From Cryptomeria japonica (Eukaryota > Streptophyta > Pinopsida > Cupressales > Cupressaceae), in assembly GCF_030272615.1 (NCBI RefSeq), contig NC_081413.1, positions 100,533,239 to 100,597,238 of the forward strand: 64,000 bases of DNA. Reading direction: 5' to 3'. Within the stretch, counting starts at the first letter, position 1. Every line of letters starts with the position of its first letter. A model generated the notes under the pieces. It was not told the DNA's origin. It made no database searches and was given only the letters and a program-made list of their open reading frames with translations. The translations under genes and the position numbers were made by a program. Shown piece by piece: positions 23,545-33,199 of the stretch.

Positions 23545-26500
23545 ATCCCTAAGGATACCATATGGACATCATATGATCCTAAGGGGTCAAATGGTGCAGT
23601 GAGGGGTCATATAGTGTCCTAAGGTGTCATATGGTGTCCTTAGGGTTCATATGGGGTCCTATGGGGCCACACGTGTTAGAAGACAATTTGACCACTTAGG
23701 ACACCATATGACCCACTAGGACATCATATTGTCCTAAGGGGTCATATGGTATCCTAAGGGGTCATATGGTGTCGTTAGGGGTCATATGGTGTCGTTAGGG
23801 GCCACAAGTGTTAGAAAACCATATGAATCGTTAGGACACCATATGACCCATTAAGATATCATATTGTCCTAAGGGGTCATATGGTGTCGTTAGGGGTCAT
23901 ATGGGGTTCCAAGCGGCCACATATGTGTTAGGACACCATATGGACATCATATGGTCCTAAGGGATCATATGGTGTCGTGAGGGGTCATATGGTGTCCCAA
24001 GGGATCATATGGTGTTATTAGGGGCCATATGGGGTCCTAATGGGTCACACATGTGTTAGAAGACCATGTGATCCCTTACAACACCATATGACCCCTTAGG
24101 ACACAATATGACCCATTAGGACATCATATTGTCATAAGGGGTCATATGGTATCACAAGGGGTCATGTTGTGTACTAGAAAATTAAAGGGGGTCATATGAT
24201 ATTTTGAGGGGTCACATGGTGTCCTAGTGGGTCATATGGTGTCTTGAGGGGTCACATGGTGTCCTAATGGGTCATATGGTGTTGTTACGGGTCATATACA
24301 GTCCTAAGGGGCCACACATGTGTTATAACACCATATGACCCCTTGGGACACCATATGTACATCATATGTTCCTAAGGGGTCATGTGGTGTCATTAGGGGT
24401 TATATGGGGTGCTAAGGGGCCACACATGTATTAGAAGACCATATGACCCCTTAGGACACCATATGACGCCTTAGAAAATCATATGACCCATTAGGACATC
24501 ATATTGTCCTAAGGGGTCATATGGTGTCATAAGGGGTCATGTCACGTGCTAGGATGTTAAAAGGGGTTGCATGGTGTCGTAGGGGGTCATATGGTGTCCT
24601 AAGGGGTCATATGGGATCCCAAGGGGCCACACATGTGTTAGAACACCATATGACCCCTTAGGACACCATATGACCCATTACGACATCATATTTTCCTAAT
24701 GGGTAATATGGTGTCCTAAGGGGTCATATGGTGTTGTTAGGGGTCATATGGTGTCCTAAGGGGCCACACATGTGTTAGAAAACTATATGAGCCCTTAGGA
24801 CACCATATGGACATCATATGGTCCTAAGGAGTCATATGGTGTCGTGAGGGGTCATAGGGTGTCAATAGGAGTCACATTGAGTCATAAGGGGCCACAGATG
24901 TGTTAAAAGACCATATGACCCCTTTGGACACCATATGATCTCTTAGGACACCATATGACCCATTAGGACATCATATTGTCTTAAGGAGTCATATAGTGTC
25001 ATAAGGGGTCATGTCGTGTACTAGGATGTTAAAAAGGGTCATATGGTGTCTTGAGGAGTCATATGGTGTCCTAAGGGGTCATATGGTGTCATATGCTATT
25101 GTTAGGGGTCATATGGGGTCTTAAGGGGCCACACATGTGTTAGAACACCATATGACCCATTAGGACATCATATTATCCTAAGGGGTCATATGGTGTCCTC
25201 ATGGGTCATATGGTGTCGTTAGGGGTCAATATGGTGTCCTAAGGGGCTACGCATGTGTTAGAACACCACATGAACCCTTAGGACACCATATGGACATCAT
25301 ATGAGCCTAAGGGGTCATATGGTGTCCTAAGCGGTCATATGGTGTCGTTAGCAGTCATATGGGGTCCCAAGGGGCCACACATGTGTTAGAAGACCATATG
25401 ACCCCTCAGGACACCATATGACCCCTTAGGACACCATATGACCCATTAGGACATCATATATTCATAAGGGGCCATATAGTGTCATAAGGGGTCATGTCAT
25501 GTACTAGGATGTTAAAACAGGTCATATAGTGTCCTGAGGAGTCATATGGTGTCGTAAGGGGTCATATGGTGTCCTAAGAGGTCATTTTGTGTCGTTAGGG
25601 GTCATATGGGGTCCTAAGGGGCCACACATGTGTTAGAACACCATATGACCCTTTACGACACCATATGAGGGTCATATGGTGTTGTTAGGGGTCATATGGG
25701 GTCCTAAGGGGCCACACATGTTTTAGAACACCATATGGCCCCTTAGGAAACCATATAGAAATTATATGGTCCTAAGGGGTCATATGGTGTCGTGAGGGGT
25801 CATATAGTGTTATTAGGGGTCATATAGGGTCCTAAGGGGCCACACGTGTAAGAAGACCATATGACCCCTTAGGACACCATATGACTCCTTAGGACACTAT
25901 AAGGCCCATTAGGACATCATATTGTTTAAAGGGGGCATATCGTGTCCTAAAGGGTCATATGGGGTCTTAAGGGGCCACACATGTGTTAGAACGCCATATG
26001 ACCCCTTAGGACACCATATGATCCCTTAGGACAACATATTGTCCTAAGGGGTCATATGGTGTCCTAAGGGGTTATATGATGTCCTAAGGGGTCATATGGT
26101 GTCCTAAGGAGTCATATGGTCTTCTAACACATTTGTGACCCCTTAGGACCCCATATGACCCTTAACGACACCATACAATCCCTTAGGACACCATATGATC
26201 TCTAACAACATCATATGATCCGTTAGGACCATGTGATGTCCATATGGTGTCCTAAGGGGTCATATGGTGTTCTGAGATAAAATTTGAATGGTCATTCATG
26301 ATTGAAGCGGAGGGTGCTTTCCCATGATGGCCCAATTGGATCAAGATGTGTTGCGAGAAGAGGTGAGATTGAGGAAAGAGGCTCTTACCATATGACCCCT
26401 TAGCACATAATATGACCCCTTAGGACACCATATGACCCATTAGGACATCATATTGTCATAAGGGGTCATGTCATGTACTAGGATGTTAAAAGGGGTCATA

Positions 26501-28027
26501 TGGTATTGTGAGGGGTCATATGGGGTCCTGAGGGGCCACACATGTGTTAGAACACCATATGACCCTTTAGGACACCATATGACCCATTAGGATATCATAT
26601 TATCCTAAGGGGTAATATGGTGTCCTAAGGGGTCATATGGTGTCGTTAGGGGTCATATGCGATCCTAACTGGCCACACATGTGTTAGAATACCATATAAC
26701 CCCTCAGGACACCATATGGACATCATATGGTCCTAAGGGGTTATATGGTGTCATGAAGGGTCATATGGTGTTCTAAGGGGTCATATGGTGTCATTAGCGG
26801 TCATATGGGGTCCTAAAGGGCCACACATGTGTTAGAAGGCCGTATGACCCCTTAGGACACCATATGACCCCTTAGGACACCATATAACCCATTAGGACAA
26901 CATATTGTCTTAAGGGGTCATGTTGTGTACTAAGATGTTAAAAGGGGTCATATAATGTTCTAAGGAGTCATAGGGTGTCCTAAAGGGTCATATGGTGTCC
27001 TCAAGGTTCATATGGTGTCGTTAGGGGTCATATGGGGTCCTAAGGGGCCACACATATGTTAGAACACCATATGACCCTTTAAGACACCATATGACCCATT
27101 AGGAAATCATATTGCCCTAAGGGGTCACATGGTGTCCTAAGGGGTCATATGGTGTTCTAAGGGGTCATATGGTGTCATTAGGAGTCATATGGAGTCCTAA
27201 GGGGCCACACATTTGTTAGAACACCATATGACCCCTTAGGACACCATATGGACATCATATGGTCCTAAGGGGTCATATGGTGGTGTTAGGGGTCATATGG
27301 GGTCCTAAGGGGTCACACATGTGTTAGAGGACCATATGACCCCTTAGGAAACCATATGACCCCTTAAGACACCATATGACCCATTAGGACATCATATTGT
27401 CCTAACGGTTTATATGGCATCATAAGGGGTCATGTTGTGTACCAGGATGTTAAAACGGGTCATATGGTGTCCTGAGGGGTCATATGGGGTATTGAGGGGC
27501 GACACATGTGTTAGAATACTATATGACCCTTTAGGACACCATATGACCCATTAGGACATCATATTGTCCTAAGGGGCCATATTGTGTCCTAAGGGCTCGT
27601 ATTGTGTCCTAAGGGGTCATATGGTGTTATTAGGGTTCATATGGGGTCCTAAGGTGCCACACATTTGTTAGAACATGATATGACCCCTTAGGACACCATA
27701 TGGACATCATATGGTCGTAAGGGGTCATATGGTGTCATGAGGGGGTCATATGGTGTCGTTAAGGTTCATATGGGGTCCTAATGGGCCACACATGTGTTAG
27801 AAGACCATGTGACCCCTTAGGACATCATATTGTCCTAAGGGGTCATATAGTGTCATAAGGAGTCATGTCGTGTACTAGGATATTAAAAGGGGTCATATGG
27901 TTTCCTGAGGGGTCATATGGCACCCTAAGGGGTGATATGGTGCCCTAAGGGGTGATATGGTGTTTATAGGGGTCATATGGGGTCCTAAGGGGCCATATGT
28001 GTGTTAGAACACCATATGACCCCTTAG

Positions 28028-28029
<2 letters not shown>
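23545..28029. repeat. Bidirectional 20-bp satellite, main array
   Basis: About 4.5 kb of GGGGTCATATGGTGTCCTAA and its reverse complement CCCCTTAGGACACCATATGA. The array is not head-to-tail: short runs of one orientation alternate with runs of the other. The switch points are GCCACACATGTGTTAGAA (palindromic ACACATGTGT) and CATATGGACATCATATGG. Marker spacing is about 110-260 bp, which gives a loose higher-order period. A second recurring variant, GTCATGTCGTGTACTAGGATG with TTAAAAGGGG, appears about every 500-600 bp. Non-coding. Confidence 0.95.
26276..26387. other. Non-satellite island inside the satellite
   Basis: 112 bp with no resemblance to the 20 bp unit (it includes GAAGCGGAGGGTGCTTTCCC and GAGGTGAGATTGAGGAAAGA), flanked on both sides by ordinary satellite. 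I do not recognise it. Confidence 0.75.
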
Positions 28030-28081
<52 letters not shown>

Positions 28082-28360
28082 GTTTGTGACTCTCTATGTC
28101 TATCTTTCTCTCCCTCTTTCTCTATCTCTCTCCCCCTTCCTTTTCCCTCTATCCCAAGCTCTCTCTCTCTCTCTCTCTCCACCAAATAACCCTCTCTTTT
28201 CCTCTCCCTTTGTTAATACTTCCCTCTTGCCCCTACCCCCTCTTTCTCTTTGTCTCTACCTATCTGTCTCCATTTCTCTCCCCATCTCTCCCTCTCGCAG
28301 TCTCTATCTCTCTCTCTCCCATATCTCCTCCCCTCCCCCCTTCCTCCTTAACAATAAAAT
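28030..28360. repeat. (CT)n-(TA)n microsatellite and pyrimidine minisatellite
   Basis: (CT)n at 28030-28061, (TA)n to about 28081, then CT-rich sequence containing TTTGTTAATACTTCCCTCT, the phrase that also marks 13036-13960. Confidence 0.9.
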
Positions 28361-28479
28361 TCATAGGGGAAAGATAATCCACACACCTCATCAAGAACTA
28401 AGATTCAAATATAGCTAACACAAAAACATATAAATTAGAAAGATAATCAAGATCCATTACCAATAGGGAGAGAGATCTC
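28361..28479. other. Short spacer between pyrimidine and purine tracts
   Basis: Mixed-composition sequence with no feature recognised. Confidence 0.5.
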
Positions 28480-28999
28480 TACATAGATTCAAATAGAGAT
28501 AGAGAGGGAGATACAAATAAAGAGAGGAGAGGGATAAAGAGAGGTAGAAGAGATAAATATAGAGAGGGAGAGATAGAAGGAGAAATATAGAGAGATAGAT
28601 GTGCCTAGAAAAGAGATAGAGACATAAATAGAGATATAGATATTAAGGACTATGAAGAGAGAGGGGGAAATACTGAAGCACAAGGATGGATAGAAAGAGG
28701 GAGACATATCTAGAGATTGAAAAGCAGAGAGGAAGATAGAGATAAACATGAAGATAAAGGGAGAGGGAGATGAATAGATATAGAGAAAGAGAGAGGTAAC
28801 TTAGACAAAGATAAATATATAAAGAGATGGAGAAAAATGGATAGAGAGGGGTAAAGAGAGTGAGATACAAAAAGGAAGAGATAGAGACATATAAAGGAAG
28901 AGGAATATTGATAGATAAAGAGATGTAGATAGTGCAAGAGAGTAATAAAGAGAGAAATAAAGATTATAGATATGGATAAATAGAGAGGGAGAGAGAAAG

Positions 29000-29077
<78 letters not shown>

Positions 29078-29640
29078 ATTATGTATAGAGGAAGATATAT
29101 AAAGATAGAGGGACATATAGAAAGAGACATTGATAGGGAAAGATATAGAGATGTGAAGATGGAGATAGAGATAGATATGTATAGAAAATGATAGAGAGAG
29201 TAGGACAAATGGAGGAAGAGATGGAGTGAATGAGTGAGATTTAGAGATAATGAGATATAAATATATGTAAAGATGGATCTATAGGGATATAGAGATAGAG
29301 GGGACCAGATAGGAAGAGAAAGGAGGTGATAAAGACAAGTAATACATAGGTATAGGCAAGATAAGGTAGAGGAGGAGATAAATAGAGAGAAGAGAGATTA
29401 TTAGAGAGATATAGAAATAAGGAGTGACAAGGATAGAGTAGGAGAGGGAGAGATAGGAATAGAAAGAGGGAGATATATGTAGAGATGGATGTAACTTGGG
29501 AAATATCTAGATGGGATGAGAAAATGAGTGAGATAAGTAGAGAAGGAAGAGATAGATAAAAGATATTTATAGAAGTATATAGACAACAGATAGATAAAGA
29601 AGGTGATAGGAAAAAATAGAGACTTTGTATGCAAAATTTG
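28480..29640. repeat. Purine-rich low-complexity tract
   Basis: Irregular AGAGATAGAGAGGGAGATA sequence with an internal (TA)n(GA)n at about 28987-29074. The minus-strand ORFs here are Ser/Leu/Tyr low-complexity translations, not genes. Confidence 0.88.
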
Positions 29641-29649
29641 TGAGTATTT

Positions 29650-29868
29650 AAAGTTTTAAAAATGAAGGATTAACTTCAAATGATTATAATTAATTTTTCT
29701 CTATAATATAATAAAATTACCTTATCCATTTGATAGGTCTCTGAATGACCTTTCCAACGCTTATAAAAAATCAAAATTTCGATAAGAAACACAAAAGTTA
29801 TGCCCATTTTACTAAAGTATGTTTTTTATGTTGAGCAAAATGGATATCCGATTTGGAAAAACATGACA
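29650..29868 (-). repeat. Right arm of long inverted repeat
   Basis: Reverse-complement partner of 11905-12120, including the exact 28 bp match 29787-29814. Just outside lie further small palindromes: TGACATCA-CAATAA-TGATGTCA (29864-29885), CCGATA-A-TATCGG and ATTCGTTA-T-TAACGAAT (29899-29930). Confidence 0.8.
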
Positions 29869-29885
29869 TCACAATAATGATGTCA

Positions 29886-30079
29886 CAAAATGGATATCCG
29901 ATAATATCGGATATTCGTTATTAACGAATCCATTTTGGTTTGGTATTACCAACCCAAATTCAAATTTTGGTTGACCCATACAAAAAGTCAAAGTGAAATT
30001 TGGCGTGTTTGGCAAAGTTTAAAACATTTTTTTTTAATTGTCACTTTTTGGCTCCTCATGGTCCTGCACATACCCATAT
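29886..30079. other. Spacer
   Basis: AT-rich with small palindromes at its left end; otherwise nothing recognised. Confidence 0.5.
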
Positions 30080-30415
30080 ATCAAACCCTAACCCTATCCA
30101 TAACCCAAATTCTACCTCTTCACCTAGCCCTAACCTTAATCCTAACCCTAACCTTAACTCTAAGCCTAACCCTGACCTGAATTTTATCTCTACCCTTAAC
30201 CCTAACCTTAGCCCTAATCATAACCCTAACTGTACCTTTAACCTTAACCCATACCCTACTCTAGCTCTAATTTTAACCCTAACCCTAATTTATCTTTATG
30301 CATAACCCCAACCTTATTCTTAATCTAAACCTTAACTTTATTCTTAATTATATCTCTAAGCATAAATCTAATTTTAATCCTAACTCAAATCCTTACCCTA
30401 GCCCTAGGTTTAAAT
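30080..30415 (+). repeat. Degenerate interstitial telomere-like array
   Basis: AACCCTAACCCTAACC variants on the plus strand, mostly in a six-base phase. Confidence 0.87.
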
Positions 30416-30868
30416 AATTATTCATCATGGATATTATTAGACTATACTTAAGTTTTCTTAGGTACATGCATTTAATAGTAATTTGGGTATGAGACACTTG
30501 GGTGTTTGTGCCACATTGGGATAGTGTGTGTAGGAGAATTTCCACCTTTTATGGTGTTGATATTATCTTGTTGTTACATTCCACCTCATGTGGAATATTA
30601 TATTGTTTCTCATACCTACCCACACATATTTCCTACCTACCCTTGTTTCTTATTGAGCCACATGTCATGTTTGTGTGCTCACATATCCATATAGCCTTGC
30701 CTATATAAGCAGGCTCATCTATATTGTTTGTATGGGCATTCATTGAACATCTTGTAATGATCCAGTTGATCATATTTTGCATCTTGATAGAATACATTTT
30801 ATTCCTATCATCTATTTTGTCTCTATTTTTTATGCTTTTCATTGCACCCTTGATCTTGGCAAAATCTC
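30416..30868 (+). other. Possible LTR or promoter-like insert within telomere-like DNA
   Basis: About 450 bp of ordinary composition separates two telomere-like arrays. It contains a TATA-like CCTATATAAGCAGGCTC at about 30698-30714 and an inverted repeat, CATTCCACCTCATGTGGAATA (about 30576-30596). This layout resembles a small LTR, but I cannot define its ends or a target duplication. Confidence 0.4.
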
Positions 30869-31250
30869 ACACTTACCCTAACCCTAAGTATAATTCCCTC
30901 TGTAACCCTAACCCTAACCCTTAACCTTATCGTAACCCTAACCAAAATTCTAAACCCAACCCTAACTCTACCCCTAAGCCAAATTTTATTTCTAATTGTA
31001 ACAATAACCCTAATCCTAACCCAAACCCTAACCCTTTTCATAAAACTAACTCTAACTATAATTTGAACACTGATCCTAATTTTATCTTTAACACTAGCTC
31101 TAATCCTAACCATAATTCTATCTCTAACCTTAACCCTAAATCCACCCCTAAATTAAGTTGTATCTCTAGCAATATAAACCCTAACCCTAACCATGATGTA
31201 AACCTCAAATTTGACCATAATACTAACCTTAACCCTATTGACCATTAAAT
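30869..31250 (+). repeat. Degenerate interstitial telomere-like array
   Basis: AACCCTAACCCTAACCC runs (best at 30901-30935 and 31006-31035) decaying to the right. Same orientation as the arrays at 10405 and 30080. Confidence 0.87.
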
Positions 31251-31904
31251 AAAGTTTTATATTATCAGTAAATGAAGTTTAAGATATCTTGGATTTTAGT
31301 ATATGCTTTGATCTTGCGACACATATATATTATTAAAATGATCTATATAGATATATAAAATTTCGTATATCTCCACATAATAATATAATAATATAATAAA
31401 ATTTAATAATAAGATACTATATAATTATATATTGATTTATATAATATTTTTCATATTATGTCACCCAATTGTCACTGGTATATATCTTAAATTTTAATCT
31501 ATATAAAATACATCAAGAGATATCGAGGCGTTTAATTTTTTCATTATTCTATCCCTCTTCCACTAAAACTAAGTATCTAACAATACACTTCATTGATTTT
31601 CAAATTACATTTAAAAAGATTTTCTATGTTCTCTTCATTTAAACTTTCCTAATTATTTATAATAATAAACGTCTTGATTTCTTATTTATGAATATTAAAT
31701 ATTTTTATATTTTATAAGTTTAGGTTTTCTAAAGATATCTCTCATGTACTTTACATAAACTTTTCAAGTATAAGTATGCTAGTAAATATACTAAATACAA
31801 ATGAATTATTTTTTTTATTAAAACAAAACAACAATTTTTTTTGAATTGGTTGAACCATCACAATACAATAGAAGATAAATGAATAAATAAATAAAATGCA
31901 AAAT
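31251..31904. other. AT-rich upstream region
   Basis: Very AT-rich; no gene or element recognised. Confidence 0.5.
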
Positions 31905-32135
31905 GAAGTTTAAAAAAAAAATGTTTCCAAAAGATATTATTTTAGAAGTGTCTAATATAAAACGAAGTTCAAAGAAAAATGAAAAATGTTTCCAAAAAAA
32001 TTATTTTTGAGTTGTCTAATATAAAATGAGGTCTAAAGAAAAATAAAAATTGATTCCAAAAAAGATCATTTTTAAGATCTCATTTTAAAGAAAACTCAAA
32101 AATGTTTCCAAAAAGATATTATTTTTTAGATGTAT
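31905..32135. repeat. Imperfect tandem repeat of about 70 bp upstream of the kinase
   Basis: Three to four copies of a unit containing AATGTTTCCAAAA, an AT-rich run, then GTCTAATATAAAA. Lies about 0.9-1.1 kb before the kinase start codon. Confidence 0.7.
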
Positions 32136-32267
32136 ATTTTTCTTTAATAAATAAAAAATAAACACCTCAACTTCTTCTAGAAGATTTTTGTCTTTACACA
32201 CATGTTACTGCCTATCATTTATAATATGACTTCCTACCATATTAAAAGAATAAAATAATATTTTTAA

Positions 32268-32980
32268 AAACAATTATTTATTAAAATATTTCAAAAAACG
32301 ATTACCCCACCACGTGCCCCTCATTATCCGAACAAACATGATCAAATTCAGGTAATTGCTCCCACACAAAATGCCAAGATAAACTTTATTAAAAAAATCC
32401 AAATGTATAATAATAATATAATAATTTTGTAATAGTTGTCATTTGGGATAGGGATAAAGCAATCAGCTTCCATTCAAACCAAGGATGGTTAAGTTCAACC
32501 GTTACAACGTGATTGGCCACCTAAAAGTCAACCTAACGAGTCAACGCCGGAAAGCTCAGTTAGTTGCAACGTCACCGGTTTTTCTTCAGCCACCTAGAAG
32601 TCCTTTTACCGTTGGCCTGCGCCGGGACCGTAGTCAACGCCGGGAAATTCAATTTGTACAACGTGTATCACGAGCATATTATTGGGTCACGACAAAGGAA
32701 ACGACTTGCATACGACGATACACCGCGTTCATTTCATTGCATGCTTACTTGGCAGTATATATATATATAATATTATATTTATATATATATTGATTTATAT
32801 ATATGATTAAGACCTTGAAGTTTGAAACTTTGCTTTGTTGTTTAGGTGTATGGACAGCGAGGAGCACATGTTTTGAACAACTGGGGCAGATCCAAAGAGA
32901 ATAAAGATGTTGTGGGTATATTCATAGATTGATTGATTAATCATGGGTTATATAAACGCACACTAGTTCATTGGAAGAAG
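32268..32980 (+). promoter_or_regulatory. Promoter-proximal region of the CIPK gene
   Basis: This region ends in a TATA-box candidate at 32948-32956 (TTATATAAA), about 85 bp before the start codon; an alternating TA tract lies at 32757-32805. Three GTCAAC elements (W-box core TTGAC on the opposite strand) lie at about 32527, 32540 and 32633, two of them within GTCAACGCCGG. Bases 32268-32556 have a diverged second copy in intron 5 (37011-37345). The transcription start is inferred only. Confidence 0.6.
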
Positions 32981-32982
32981 TA

Positions 32983-33006
32983 ATGTCTTTCAGGAGACCA
33001 GTCTGA
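32983..33006 (+). CDS. Upstream ORF in the CIPK leader (7 codons)
   Basis: ATG at 32983 encodes MSFRRPV and stops at 33006, 31 bases before the kinase start codon. It is in the leader if transcription starts after the TATA box at 32948. A short uORF at this place could reduce kinase translation; this is inference. Confidence 0.4.
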   Translation: MSFRRPV

Positions 33007-33037
33007 GGCTTTTCTCAGTCTGGGTGTCTGTCCATTA

Positions 33038-33199
33038 ATGGGCTTTTCCACTCGTGTTGGAAAGTATGAGCTGGGGCGTCTTCTGGGAGAAGGAACGTTT
33101 GCCAAGGTCAAGTTGGCCAGAAATATTGAAACAGGCAAAAATTTTGCAGTTAAGATCATTGATAAGGATACAGTCCGCAAGAACAAGCTTATGTATCAA
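33038..33199 (+). CDS. CIPK: CIPK exon 1 (residues 1-54)
   Basis: Encodes the N-terminus [20 protein letters not shown], with the glycine loop and ATP-anchoring Lys39 (FAVKII). ATG at 33038 is chosen because family members begin only a few residues before the GKYE motif. Donor GTGAGA. Confidence 0.92.

Noticed and set aside
23545-28029. Possible CRISPR-like array (short repeats with spacers)
   Set aside because: Eukaryotic context; units are contiguous, variable and in both orientations, with no unique spacers and no cas genes.
28080-29208. Several overlapping ORFs up to 135 codons in the CT/GA-rich DNA
   Set aside because: Open only because low-complexity CT/TA sequence rarely forms stops; overlapping in all frames.
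10405-31250. Idea that the telomere-like arrays are part of the inverted repeat
   Set aside because: Both sides carry CCCTAA on the plus strand, i.e. direct orientation, so they do not mirror each other as the arms at 11905 and 29650 do.
32968-33186. 72-codon antisense ORF over the kinase start
   Set aside because: Complement of CIPK exon 1, which has unmistakable kinase motifs.
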